Assembly (NCBI GenBank): GCA_009733715.1
Contig: WMKJ01000005.1
Span: 62,001 to 126,000, forward strand
From: Herpomyces periplanetae
Taxonomy: Eukaryota; Ascomycota; Laboulbeniomycetes; Herpomycetales; Herpomycetaceae
Length of the DNA: 64,000 nt
Direction of reading: 5' to 3'
The notes under the pieces are model-generated. The model did no database searches. It was given only the letters and a program-made list of their open reading frames with translations, and was not told the DNA's origin. Position numbers and translations under genes: made by a program. Every line of letters starts with the position of its first letter. Position 1 is the stretch's first letter. This document shows, in pieces, positions 1 through 11,044 of the stretch.

Positions 1-439
1 TTCTTATTTGTGTGGGATGTCTTGAGGGTAAATCAATCCAACAGATTCACGGGTCAATTGTTAAGGTGAGTACGTGCTCGCAGGAAGATCATGTATTGTT
101 TGACATGGTAAATGGAATTTTGAGATTTAGAATATTAATGATAGTTTGGTAGGAATCTTCATCTATAATTATTGCGGGGACGAAGATTTGGCCGATTGTT
201 TCATTGATTAATTACCTACTAATTCCGGTTCATGGTAGAGTCGTGTTCAGTAATATGATTGGGGTATTTTGGAATATATTTCTAAGTTTTCGTACTTAAT
301 TGATGTGGATATGGTGCGATTTATACATACGATTGGAAGGTTTGAAGGTTAAACAAAAGGGTTCATAGAGAAGTTAAGATTGAAGAGGAAAAAAATACAT
401 TAGTTTATCAAGCAAACATTCATATTAACGATTTGAATT
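1..439. other. AT-rich sequence without a visible gene
   Basis: This is the left edge of the window and lies downstream of the DUF3605 gene. It probably holds that gene's 3' untranslated region. I see no coding pattern, RNA gene or repeat in it. Confidence 0.5.
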
Positions 440-1697
440 TTAACCAAGGCAAACAGTATCATTATCATCAATTTGTATAATCTTGTACAATGGTGGAACA
501 TGGTTGGTTAATTTAGCGATTTCTTTTGGGTCAGGATTGTGGATCAGAACGTGGAAATGTTCGATCGTATGAACTGATTTCAAGGATTTCCAATTACGAA
601 ACCATAGGACACTTTCGGGAGGAAAAACGGAAAAAGTTCGCCGAACAAACTTATCAATAGTTGAAAAGGTTTCCTTGGACATACGACCAGTACTACAATC
701 ATCGGGGATGGCGAATTTGCACCAGACTATCAAATGGGTAATGCTTGGATCTAGAGCGTAAGGCCAATCATTATAACGAATACAAAAGCTTCCGGGGATA
801 AATGGTGATATTAAGTTCCAATTTACGAAGAAGGAGAATATTTGAGTCATGAGTGAATCGAAACGAGACTTTGGAGGGCCGGGTTGTAAAAATTGAAGAA
901 ACCAAGATGAGCAGACTTGATTCCATTCTAAGCGTTCGGTTAAAAGGTAATTTGAAACCGAACCATATTCTTCCTTAACTTTGCGCGTAAATGATACGTA
1001 TTTGCGATTTTCTGAAGGCATTCGAGCGAGTAAATTCAAGTGTTGTAGAGCTAAAGCAGTTGGTTAGTTGAAGGGATCTAACGGATGGGCATGATACCGT
1101 TGGGAAAGATAATAAACTTGTATAACCATGATTATCATCAGATTTACATGATTGATCACGTATACAAGGAATGTTTAATATTGCAAACTTACTGATGATT
1201 TCTTTAACTTCATGCCAGGTTAAACAGTGGATTTGGTGATCAGGCGTACCGATCAATAAACAATCACGCCTGGGTAGATTGGATGAGAGAGGTGACGAAA
1301 CATTCTGGGTATGATGTGAAGACTTGGAAGTCATTTTCCACGTTTGAGATAGTTGGGTTGGTGGAGAAAGCGAATCAATTATCATGGATGATATGGCCTT
1401 TGTTTCAGGAATGGATGAACCTGATGTTAACGAAGGAGATATTTCAGGAGAGTTTTGTGATGTCATACACATAGATGGTGATAGGATTAATGGAGTAATG
1501 GAATTTCGAAAGTCTTTTTGAGCGACAGCGCTGAGCAGTTCATGATCAATGAATGCATTTTCGTGATGTGGGAATTCGTCGTTCGCTACACTCGCATGTA
1601 CCCGAGATAATACGGGCACTTTGATACAATTTTTTCCCCGTAGACCGGTTTGAGGTTCACGATCGACACTGAGTGAGGATGTATTGAGGCAAGTCAT
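440..1697 (-). CDS. DUF3605 family protein (GlcNAc-induced protein 1-like), two exons
   Basis: Exon 1 is 1697-1193 and exon 2 is 1050-440, separated by a 142-nt intron (donor GTAAGT, acceptor TTTAG). The spliced product is 371 residues if the ATG at 1697 is used. The join reads LTWHEVKEIIS-TLQHLNLLARMPSENRKY, which restores the family's N-terminal block. It continues into EEYGSVSNYLLTERLEW, the core FVNWNLISPFIPGS and YNDWPYALDP, and the C-terminal HVLIHNPDPKEIAKL. The family (PF12239) is fungal. Some members are induced by N-acetylglucosamine in Candida, but no biochemical activity is established. The first 120 or so residues are low-complexity, so the true start could be a later ATG at 1472, 1385 or 1334. 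RPC6 lies upstream on the same strand. Confidence 0.85.
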
Positions 1698-2205
1698 GAT
1701 AAGGACGGGATGATGTCTCTTTTAATTTTTTCAAGTCTAGGAAACCCAAATTGGTCAAAGTGCTCTTCCAGCTGTGTCAGTCTGCCAAAACCGTGGTCAA
1801 CCCTCCGAGCTGTTAACTTGTTAATACTTATTTAGGTAAATTAATCCCCATTTTACACCAAGTCCATTAAACCACTATACATTTCACTAACCAAAATAAA
1901 TTAGACAAACTGAGACCGGCTACTTGTACGTACGAGCTGCACAAAATCTTACAACTTTAACATCCACTGGTCTATCATTCGCGGATCCTTTGAATCCCCA
2001 AGTTTACTCAGTGATACATTTGCTAACAAAAGAAAGAAATGATTAACCCGACTTTACCGTCAAAGGTTCCTTGCCACGTACACGCTCAAGACATACGTGT
2101 TTTCAAGCAAGCAATCAAGCTCCCAGGCAGTGGCGATCATGATGTTCTGCTTGTCATTATCACGGTGGTAAAAGATTCAGAGCAGCAACTGTTTAGGAGG
2201 GATCC
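1698..2205. other. Intergenic, tandem genes
   Basis: This lies between the 3' end of RPC6 and the start of the DUF3605 gene, both on the minus strand. It must contain the RPC6 terminator and the DUF3605 promoter. No convincing coding pattern is visible. Confidence 0.5.
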
Positions 2206-3855
2206 TCATGCATGCCACCACGAACTTTTATCGGATTTTTGAGCTTCTGCAAATCCTACTCCAACGGGACCAACACCGTCAAACGGTTGACTAGATTTTA
2301 CACAATTCATGGAATCACTTGAACCATTAATACTAAATTCACCATTTGCCATTTCTTGATGATTTGAATAATCTTCTCCTCCTGCAACATATTCGGATTC
2401 CAGGCCCAACCATCGATCAAAATATTCACAATTCTCCGGGCTTACTATTCCACCACTTTCACATAATGTAAACGCAGGACAACGACTACAGGGAGCTTCT
2501 GAAAATCCATTCTGATATGCTGATATATAGTATACGGGAGGTTTATTCGAGGCAAAAGTTCGCTTGAACTTTTTGGCTAATGGAGGTGGTTGATACAAAA
2601 GTGGTCTCACTAAACGATACCCAAGCGTTGATAAAGTATCCAAATTATCAATTGACTTGTCCAAATTGGATTTAGTTAATGATGATGATGATGATGATGA
2701 TGGATTGCGACCAGATATAACTTTCCGGGGTATCTTAACCAATTCTAACTTTCCATCGTATACTAAAGCATCAAGTAAATGTTGAATATTATCATTGTTT
2801 ATCTCCATACCACCTTGAATGAAACCCGATTCACTAACAGCTTTATGAATTCGTCCTGCCGTGGGAAATAGCTCGTAGGTTGGATGGCGTGGAACTATAA
2901 TCGAGTTAGTTCTTGGATGACGAGGTGGCAAAATCAAGGATTCGAGCGCAACCGCTTGAACATTTGCCCTGGATGTTGGTATAGGGTTAGGTGCTGATTG
3001 TGAACATCGTTTAACATCTTCTTCACACAACTCATCGTTAACATGACAAGTTTTTCGCTTTTTATGGGAATTTTGTCGTTCCGAAATTTCTTCCAATTGA
3101 TAATTAGTCCCACGTTCATATACCATTTGCTCTTCCCAGCTATACTGTTGAACGTAACGCAGGATAAATTCGTTCAATGCATCAATCAATGCTGTATCAA
3201 TTACTCCATCCGTAAAGAAAAACCCTCCCGAGGTTTCTTCTACTGGTGAAAGATACTTTACCATGTATATCTTTCGCGCTGGATACTTTACCGATTTCAC
3301 TTCTTTAACGAGTGAATAAGCTTCAAGAGATTTAATGCATTTATTAACCACGGATTGGTGAAGATTGGTTTTGGATTTAATACTTTTGCTCCATGCGCCC
3401 ACCGCACCAGCCGATTCAATATGATTGTAAACCAACCTTTCATCGGATGAGACAGCTACCAGTCTAGAGTTAAGTAAGAATTGGATTAAATGTATCATGA
3501 ATATCAAGTATAAAACATAATTTGCCATATTCATTAAGTAACTGAATCGATTTTGTATACGTTTACCCAAATTTACCCAGTAAAAGTATGCTATGCCATA
3601 CCGTGTTATCAATACATTAAACTTTACTTACTTATCAGCATCTTGTTGTCGTCTTGATTTCCAGCATATCTGTCCATTTCCCGTAAATATGCGAAACCGC
3701 TGTAACCGGACTAACTCTTGACATATTTCTTGAAGTTCTTGAACACCCGATACAATATTGAACGCCGTGAGATCATCTTGGTAAAATATTGTACCCGGTG
3801 CCTTTTTTAAGCACTCTTCATAAACTAGTTCGACTTTTTCCTTGATAGATGACAT
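2206..3855 (-). CDS. RPC34: RNA polymerase III subunit RPC6 (Rpc34/RPC39), two exons
   Basis: Exon 1 is 3855-3632 and exon 2 is 3463-2206. The 168-nt intron has donor GTAAGT and acceptor CTCTAG, and the product is 493 residues. The protein belongs to the TFIIE-like RPC3-RPC6-RPC7 trimer used in Pol III initiation at tRNA and 5S genes. Two winged-helix modules are recognisable: residues 1-75, and about 80-150 with SSDERLVYNHIESAG and SKSIKSKTNLHQSVVNKCIK. A helical region with GGFFFTDGVIDTALIDALNE follows. Near the C-terminus four cysteines (C-x2-C-x5-C-x10-C, from CSRCPAF to ENCEYFDRWL) match the [4Fe-4S] site of the family. It is longer than the roughly 317 residues of yeast because of a disordered linker, a seven-serine tract and a C-terminal tail. 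The start at 3855 is the first in-frame ATG. It is transcribed divergently from FRS2. Confidence 0.93.
2681..2703. repeat. (GAT)n trinucleotide repeat coding a Ser tract
   Basis: About seven GAT units on the plus strand encode a run of serines (NPSSSSSSS) in the RPC6 linker. Such tracts often vary in length between strains. Confidence 0.85.
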
Positions 3856-4298
3856 TTCACTCAATCTCCCTCTAACCTTCCAAACCTTTTTTCAATTTAC
3901 CCCATAAATTTCTCTTTCTCCTTGATTCCCTCAATCATGTCAAAATCATCGCCAAAATCCAAAATTTCCCCCAAACCACCATACCTTCTTAGGTAAGCCG
4001 TCGTCCGGGTTCGCTTAGCACACAATGTTGTAAGGCTTAGGTAATTTGTATAGGTGGAAAAGGTATGAGTGGTGAGTGGTGACGGACGAAGATAAAGTTG
4101 ATGCAGAAGGGTAATTGTTGGAGAAAAGGAAAACTTAAATGGAGTTGGGCTGACCTGAGAAACGATATACCAAGTTTAATTTGACTACAGGTAAGATAAA
4201 TACATGGTGATATTTAATATTAAAAGGCATCCGGAAGGAACTTGAATAATTTACAAACGTACTTAGTTGCTGTTTTGGTAACGGTAAAGTGGTTAATT
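3856..4298. promoter_or_regulatory. Divergent promoter RPC6 / FRS2
   Basis: A 443-bp gap separates two divergently transcribed translation-related genes. The sequence next to each ATG is purine-rich on that gene's sense strand. I see no clear TATA box. The position implies shared regulatory sequence, but no element could be named with confidence. Confidence 0.6.
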
Positions 4299-6109
4299 AT
4301 GGCGGCAACAGGACCACGAAAAAAATCGGTTAATACTAACAAAGAAGAATTTGAACTTGAGTTAACCAACCGGATCCTAGAATTATTGAGTGAAAAAGAA
4401 ATAGTGGAAACAAATATTGACCTAACGGATGTTAATCAAGAAGATCTACAAGCTGCACTAGACAGATTGGGATCACGATTATACGTAACGTACGATCGTG
4501 AAGATCGTGAAGTTTTACATCCTACGGATGAAGGAAAGTATATTATTACCCAGGGGAGTCATGAGTATAGAGTATGGAATGTTGTTCAAAAATTCGGGCG
4601 CTTGGAAATATCCGAGCTACCGGTAAGTAATGAAGGAAAGGTACAAATTTAATATATGAATCAAAAATTAATTTACGTACACTAGAAAATGGTAGGACTT
4701 CAATCGGCGAGAATTGGACAGGGAAATGCCTTTAAAAATCAATGGATCAGTAAAGATGGTACCCACTTAGTTCCAGCAGCGGAGAAGGTTGAAGATATCA
4801 TACAAAAAGCGTTAAAGTGTGTTGAAGAAACTGGGTCTTTTACAGACGGAAGCGTGGTAACGGAGTTAAAAAAGCGAAAATTAGTTACAACGAGTAAAGT
4901 TATTCTGTTTAGGATACGTAAGGGTTCCAAATACAGGCCAACCTATCTGGTAGAACAAGCGGACTTAACAGCTGAAATGTTAGCCAATGGAACATGGCGT
5001 AAAGCGAGCTTTAAACCGTATAATTTTAAGTCGTTAGGTACACCGATTAATTCAGGTGCCCTTCATCCATTACAAAAAGTACGCGGTGAATTCCGGAAAC
5101 TTTTATTCAATCAAGGATTCGTGGAAATGCCTTCAAATCGGTAAGTCGGTACGTTTTGCTTTGTTGTATACGTCAAGATAAACCAGTAGTTTAACCCATT
5201 CCATCGTCAATGGCCCATACATAATATTAATGAATAGCATCGAAAGTATACAGATTTATCGATTCGGGATTTTGGAATTTTGACGCTTTGTTTGTTCCCC
5301 AGCAACATCCTGCGAGAGATATGCAAGATACATTTTACATATCTGAGCCTAGTAAAGCCGATAAGCCATGCAAGGATGATAAAACGGACCAAATTATGGA
5401 TAAAATGGAGCAGCCGTGGAGAATGTTATACACGACCAGTGAAAAACTTCCCCGGCACAATTCCGATAATTATTTACGCGATTATACGGCATATTGGAAT
5501 AATGTTCGTGAAGTTCATGAAAATGGTGGTTCATTTAATTCCTTTGGATATGGCTATAGTTGGTCGGAAGATGAAAGCTTGAAACTCGTTTTACGAACTC
5601 ATACCACCGCTGTATCAGTTTGGTGTTTAAACCGATTATCCGAGAATCCTCGACCTGCCAGGTACTTTTCAATTGATCGAGTATTCCGTAATGAGTCCGT
5701 TGATGCGACCCATCTAGCCGAATTTCATCAGGTAGAAGGTGTTATTGCTGATTATGGCTTGTCACTGGGTGGATTAATGAAATTCCTCGAGCAGTTTTTC
5801 CGTCAATTGGGCATCCATAACCTTAAATATAAGCCTGCCTATAATCCGTATACTGAACCTAGCATGGAAATTTTTGGTTATCATCAACAGTTAAAAAAGT
5901 GGGTAGAAATTGGCAATAGCGGAATGTTTCGCCCGGAAATGCTTTTACCCGCTGGCTTACCCAAAGATTTACGAGTCTATGGTTTCGGCTTAAGTCTTGA
6001 ACGACCCACAATGATTCGTTACGGATTGTCTAATATTCGTGAATTATTGGGGCATAAAATTGATTTGGCCAGTGTTGAAACGAGTCCGGCCGTTCGATTC
6101 CATTCTTAG
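4299..6109 (+). CDS. FRS2: Cytosolic phenylalanyl-tRNA synthetase alpha subunit, three exons
   Basis: Exons are 4299-4622, 4686-5140 and 5254-6109, with introns of 63 and 113 nt that both use GTAAGT. The product is 544 residues. It pairs with the beta subunit and charges tRNA-Phe in the cytosol. The N-terminal third (108 residues in exon 1) carries the eukaryotic winged-helix tRNA-binding extension. The class II catalytic core is complete. Motif 1 is around [13 protein letters not shown], motif 2 is [20 protein letters not shown], and motif 3 is [16 protein letters not shown]. Splicing at 5140/5254 restores [18 protein letters not shown], which is typical of the family. The ATG at 4299 gives MAATGPRKK. 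An in-frame hydrophobic stretch lies just upstream and is unlikely to be translated. Confidence 0.95.
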
Positions 6110-6529
6110 TATTTTTTCCCCATCCAACACTACCCGATTCTTCATATTTCGCCTTTTCGCCCGAAATTGATTGATCCAACTTTCCCGCGCACTAGAATAA
6201 CACACACACACGTTTCCAGCAGCTACTTCTTTTGTGTTACTATTACACAATTTTGTCATGTCGAATCGTAATCCATGCCAATCTATCATTCCATTTTCTC
6301 TTAATTTTTCAAATTTTCAAACTTTTTTCCGTGCCACATCCCTTCCTCCTGCACCGCCACTCCCGTCCCGTCCCGTCCAATCGCACCTTCCGCGTTCTCG
6401 TCTCGTCCCATCCACCGCACCTTCCCACCTCCGCACACACCTTCGCTTACTAATGCCCTATTTTCTCGCTTAGCCCCCGGCTTTCCGTGACATCACATGA
6501 CATCACACACTAAACCCTAGCATGAAAAG

Positions 6530-6536
6530 TATAAAT
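6530..6536 (+). promoter_or_regulatory. TATA box candidate for alkaline phosphatase
   Basis: TATAAAT lies about 154 nt upstream of the chosen start codon inside a CT-rich leader, a common spacing for fungal promoters. Confidence 0.5.
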
Positions 6537-6631
6537 TCAGCGACAACTTCTCTTTCGAGATGGATTGAAAAAAGTTTTCTTTTCATCCAGTCTTTTCAAG
6601 CTAATTTTCCAACTTTCCTATAATTTTACAA

Positions 6632-6653
6632 GTATACACTGAACAGTGTATAC
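6632..6653. repeat. Perfect inverted repeat in the phosphatase leader
   Basis: The arm GTATACACTG (6632-6641) is followed by AA and then the exact reverse complement CAGTGTATAC (6644-6653). The repeat ends 36 nt before the ATG at 6690. It could be a binding site for a dimeric regulator or an RNA hairpin in the leader. Confidence 0.85.
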
Positions 6654-6689
6654 GTGTATATTTACCGGGGTAGGGGATTTTTTACCATT

Positions 6690-8822
6690 ATGTCGGGTCG
6701 TATAAATCATATCATGAATCTTACGGAAGATTTTACTGATGGTACTGTCGACTTTGAAAAAGTCGCCTTCCTTCGTTCTTCTCATTGCTCACAATCTTCT
6801 CCCAATTCGTGTAAAAATCGTTTCTCCCGTTTACAGCGCTTCGGTTTATCTTGTCTTGGTATCGTACTCGCTATCACTTTACTTTCCACTTACTTAATTC
6901 TAGTGGGAAATGTTCCCACCATCAACAAATTTGAAAATGATCAGAATACATTTAAAAAGTCAAAAAATGTTAAGCGAAATCTCGTATTTATGATCTCTGA
7001 TGGCATGGGTCCTACCAGTTTAACTTTAACTCGAGACTTCTTTCAATACGTTAATAACACTTCTCCAACCACTCCCTTGTTCATCGATAACCTTCTCGTC
7101 GGTACTTCACGTACTCGATCTTCTTCTTCCCTAATAACCGATAGTGCTGCCGGTGCTACTGCTTTTTCCTGTGCCGAAAAAACTTATAACGGAGCAATTG
7201 CCTTTTTAGATGATGCTTTACCTTGTGCTACTATGATGGAAGCCGCTAAAAATGCCGGCTACTTAACAGGCTTAGTCGTAACCACCCGGGTCACCGATGC
7301 CACCCCCGCCGCATTTGCCGCCCACGTTCAATCTCGTTCAATGGAAGATGAAATCGCCCAACAATTAGTCGGTGTAGGCCACTATAATCTTGTGTCAAGC
7401 TTTAAAAATTCTTCCGCTTCCCGCCCCTTTCATCCCTTACCCCGATCCGTCGACTTAATTCTAGGTGGTGGTCTTTGCCATTTTTTACCTAATACCTCCA
7501 CATCAAGTTGCCGTGAAGATAATACTAATGTTATTGAATTGGCTCGCAAAAATGGCTTTGACTTTATCGATAGTATGAAGGGTTTTCGCTCTTTACAAAG
7601 TCAGATCGATCGATTAGAAGCACAGTCTCAGAACAACGTAGTCCCCCCCAACCCATGGAGTCATCATCGTCCAGCCCCCAAAAATTCTATGCTACCTTTA
7701 ATTGGTCTTTTCTCCATGACCGATATTCCCTATGAAATTGACCGCCGGTTTGTCTCCCACGATTATCCCTCCCTTGAAGATATGACATCTCTTGCTCTGC
7801 GTTTACTGCGCCATGAAAGTCATCGTTCCGATAAGGGTTTCTTTCTAATGATAGAAGGAAGTCGAATCGACCATGCTGGACATAGCAATGATCCAGCCGC
7901 ACAAGTCCACGAAGTTTTAGCTTACAATTCTGCCGTTAAACGAGCCGTAGAATTTTTGAACGATGAAATGGCCTCTTCCAAAAAAAGAGAACAAAGTGTG
8001 CTCCTTTCAACATCTGATCATGAAACAGGTGGTCTTGTAGCAGGTCGACAATTAAATTCTACTTATCCAGACTACGTTTGGTATCCGTCTGTCCTAGCAA
8101 AAGCTTCTCATTCAATTGGTCATACGGCTAAGCTATATCGTGAATATCTCTCAGAATCTGGATTTATCGTTGCTTCTACTAAACCAACCAATAATTTACA
8201 CAGTAGTGGTCACCACCACCACCACCACCATCACCACCATCAACGCCATACTCATCATCAATCATTACAAAGGTTTTTCGAAGATGATGATAATGATTTT
8301 GATCATTTGTACGATTATGACGGAGGCAATGAAGCCGACAGTGAAAATTCTGACAGAGACATGCGTTCCTTGACCCCTAAGAAAACTTCCTATCTTAGTG
8401 TACCCTCTGATCATCATGATCAAGTTCGAAGTTTCCTTGAAACATTGCTTCAACAGTCGCTTGGAATTATCGATGCCAAACCTTGGGAACTTGATCTGCT
8501 AACCTCAAATTATGCTGATTCTGCTTTAATATTCTCCGATATGTTATCTCGTCGAGCTTTCATAGGCTGGTCAACTCACGGTCATTCGGCCGTTGACGTT
8601 AACATATATTCTTGGACGGTGTCTTCTCCATCAGCTGCTTCTACCGCTGATACGATGACGCACTTGAAAAACCTGTCTCGACATCAACCTTTTCCTTTAT
8701 TTGGAAATCATGAAAATACGGAAATCGGTTCATTTATACGTGATTATCTCGCCGTTGATCCTCAAACTTTGAGTCGAAATCTTCGTTCTGTTCCTCCTCC
8801 AACTTTTTCCCCGATTGATTAA
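6690..8822 (+). CDS. PHO8: Repressible vacuolar-type alkaline phosphatase
   Basis: This single-exon gene encodes 710 residues of the alkaline phosphatase superfamily, a Zn/Mg phosphomonoesterase. A hydrophobic segment near residues 50-75 (LGIVLAITLLSTYLILVGNV) is a type II signal anchor that would place the catalytic domain in the vacuole lumen, as in yeast Pho8. Metal and catalytic motifs are visible: FMISDGMGPTS, TDSAAGATAFSCAEKTYNG with the nucleophile Ser, GSRIDHAGHSNDPAAQ, STSDHETGG, and WSTHGHSAVDV with the last metal histidine. Between the last two motifs lies an insertion with a His-rich tract (8210-8264) followed by an acidic stretch, which makes the protein longer than yeast Pho8 (566 residues). 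The ATG at 6690 (MSGRINH) is the first in frame. Its stop codon abuts the stop of the convergent HDAC gene. Confidence 0.93.
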   Translation: MSGRINHIMNLTEDFTDGTVDFEKVAFLRSSHCSQSSPNSCKNRFSRLQRFGLSCLGIVLAITLLSTYLILVGNVPTINKFENDQNTFKKSKNVKRNLVFMISDGMGPTSLTLTRDFFQYVNNTSPTTPLFIDNLLVGTSRTRSSSSLITDSAAGATAFSCAEKTYNGAIAFLDDALPCATMMEAAKNAGYLTGLVVTTRVTDATPAAFAAHVQSRSMEDEIAQQLVGVGHYNLVSSFKNSSASRPFHPLPRSVDLILGGGLCHFLPNTSTSSCREDNTNVIELARKNGFDFIDSMKGFRSLQSQIDRLEAQSQNNVVPPNPWSHHRPAPKNSMLPLIGLFSMTDIPYEIDRRFVSHDYPSLEDMTSLALRLLRHESHRSDKGFFLMIEGSRIDHAGHSNDPAAQVHEVLAYNSAVKRAVEFLNDEMASSKKREQSVLLSTSDHETGGLVAGRQLNSTYPDYVWYPSVLAKASHSIGHTAKLYREYLSESGFIVASTKPTNNLHSSGHHHHHHHHHHQRHTHHQSLQRFFEDDDNDFDHLYDYDGGNEADSENSDRDMRSLTPKKTSYLSVPSDHHDQVRSFLETLLQQSLGIIDAKPWELDLLTSNYADSALIFSDMLSRRAFIGWSTHGHSAVDVNIYSWTVSSPSAASTADTMTHLKNLSRHQPFPLFGNHENTEIGSFIRDYLAVDPQTLSRNLRSVPPPTFSPID
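8210..8264 (+). repeat. CAC/CAT repeat coding a His-rich tract
   Basis: Consecutive CAC and CAT codons in the phosphatase encode ten histidines followed by QRHTHH. The tract lies in an insertion of the predicted lumenal domain. Confidence 0.85.
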
Positions 8823-11044
8823 TTACTCTTTTGAGTCTTCTTGTTTTTCGGACGATTTCTCCGCATCTTTCTTGCTTGACTCTCCTTGCATTAATACATC
8901 TCCATCTCCATCTTTTACGACACCACTGCTGTCATTGTCAATGTCCACGTCCATTCCGTCAACGTCGGCTTCCCCCTCCTCCTTGTCATTAGATTTGACA
9001 ACATTCCTTGAGGCGCTAACATCCTCATCTCCTTTAACTTCACCTTCTTCAATATCTTCATCTTCAGGTTCATTTTGTTTTACACTTTCCTTTCTTGCTT
9101 TGGATATGGGTCCCTTTTTTTTGTCTGAATTGGTCTCTTTAGTTTCCTCTGTTTTAGTCCCTTTTGGTAGCCCATTTGTTGCACTCACTTCATCGCTTTT
9201 TTCTAGGGAAATGTCATTTTTCCCCCCCATACTTTTATCTTGTTTCTCAACCACTTTTCCACCGTAATTACCTTCGGCATCATTTGTCTCTACTTTCATG
9301 GTTTCTGTCATCTGAACATCCCCATCTGGCTCCACGGCTAATTCATTGAATCGGCTATCGTCGCATATATCTTCCTCTTGTTTTTCATCTTTCTTCTTCT
9401 TTTTACTCGAACTTATATCACCATTACCGCTATCTTTTCCCTTGACATCCGTATCTCTTTCATCCGGGGTAGCTTTGCCAGGTTTGCCTTTTGTGTGAAC
9501 TTTTATCCTTTTACTCTTGTTAATCCGTTTAATTCCCATTCGTGCATCAAGCTCTTCGTCAACATCGCTATCATCATAGTATTCATTTTCCTTGACTATT
9601 CGCTTATCCCTTCGGTATTGTGTATTTCTTGCATCAGGAAACTCATCCGCATCAGCATCCGATGCTGCGGCTTCATCATCTGATGATAATCCCCCGACCA
9701 ATGCATGTCGGGGAACTTCAGTCATTTGCACGGATGGGGCTGCTGCGGTACGTTTTATATTTTCGATTACCTGGTGCTTAATCTTTTTTAAATATTCCGC
9801 AGAATTTGCATTATCCATGTTTGACGGTCTTACGTTTAATTCGTAATCCGGTGCGAAGTACTATGCCAGTCAATCAATCAACCACTTATACTCACCAAAT
9901 CCTTAATTGTCATTGTCATACTTACTTCATAATATTCACTATACGGTAATATCGGATTCATCTGTTGACCAACTAGTTGACCCGTTTCGTAGGCCCAAGT
10001 TCTCGCAACATTTCGCATTGTGTACCCACCTCCACCCAGTACTAACGTTGGTAGATTGAAGCTTTTGACATAGCGAACACAATTAGCGTGTCCATCCATG
10101 CTAAGATTAAAACATCCCAATCGATCGCCAGATAAACTATCACCGCCGCATTGAAGTACTACTGCTTCGGGTCGATAATAGTCCATTACAGATTTAATCG
10201 TTGGCTCAAAAATATCCCGGTACGCTTCATCCGTTATACCGTCACGTAAGGGAAAGTTAACCGAATAATACTTCCCGCTACCTACGCCAATATCTCTTAA
10301 TTCGCCCGTACCGGGGAAGTATTCTCCATACTTGTGAAATGATACGGTCATAACTCGATCAGTTGTGTAAAACGCTTCTTCAACGCCATCCCCATGGTGT
10401 ACGTCTATATCAATGTAGAGTACACGCTTGTGAAATCTAAGTAGCTCCAAAATACCCAGCACAATATCTAAACGGTTAGACAGCTCGTTATGTTAGTTGG
10501 AATAACAGATACCTTAAATTTGCACACACTAACCGTTAACATAACAAAACCCACTTGCTTCACTCTTTTTTGCATGGTGCAAACCACCGGCCCAATTAAT
10601 CGCCATATCACACTTATTTCGATTCAAACGAGCTGCACCCTCCATACTTCCACCGGCCGAGATGCCACAAAATTCGAATAGTCCATCAAAAACTGGACAA
10701 TCATCACCAACGTTATACTTACTTTGTTCTTTGACAAAGTTATCGATGTTATCAGGCGTTACTTTCTGTAAAAAGTCCACATACTCGTCCGTGTGAAATT
10801 GTGTCATTTCAAACTTAGTAGCTGGTTTGGCCCGGTATATTTCCATATGCTGGTATAGTCCATAATTCATCACAAGACTGTGTGTCATGCGTATACGATG
10901 CGGCTTCATAGGGTGTCCCGATACATACGCGTAATTTCCCACATCACTATCGTAAAAGTACGCAACTTTACACGCCCGATTTCTTCCGCTTCTCTTGCTC
11001 AAATCTTCCATACCACCGCTCATCGTTCCGTTAAATTCCCCCAT
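8823..11044 (-). CDS. RPD3: Class I histone deacetylase (Rpd3/HDAC1 type), three exons
   Basis: Exons are 11044-10534, 10467-9926 and 9860-8823, with introns of 66 and 65 nt. The product is 696 residues. It is a Zn-dependent lysine deacetylase, the catalytic subunit of Sin3-type co-repressor complexes in the nucleus. Motifs run in order: [33 protein letters not shown] with the active-site histidines, [17 protein letters not shown] with the zinc Asp and His, [16 protein letters not shown] with the second zinc Asp, and [14 protein letters not shown] with the catalytic-loop Tyr. Splicing restores CYVND-IVLGI and [17 protein letters not shown], as in yeast Rpd3. After the deacetylase fold there is a charged, repetitive tail of about 300 residues rich in Asp, Glu and Lys, much longer than in yeast. 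The ATG at 11044 is the first in frame; later ATGs at 11023 and 11011 are also possible. Confidence 0.95.

Larger units (their letters stand above)
6110..6689 (+). promoter_or_regulatory. Alkaline phosphatase promoter and leader
   Basis: This 580-bp region is strongly pyrimidine-rich on the plus strand. In order it holds an E-box-like TCACATGA (6493-6500), a telobox-like AAACCCTA (6512-6519), TATAAAT (6530-6536), pyrimidine runs, and a perfect inverted repeat at 6632-6653 shortly before the ATG at 6690. A two-codon upstream ATG lies near 6560. Confidence 0.6.

Noticed and set aside
2039-2242. 67-codon plus-strand frame near the end of RPC6
   Set aside because: It overlaps the RPC6 coding end on the other strand and has no family features or splice support.
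8815-9267. 150-codon Ser-rich plus-strand frame opposite the HDAC tail
   Set aside because: Its composition is the reverse complement of the acidic HDAC tail; no independent protein signal.
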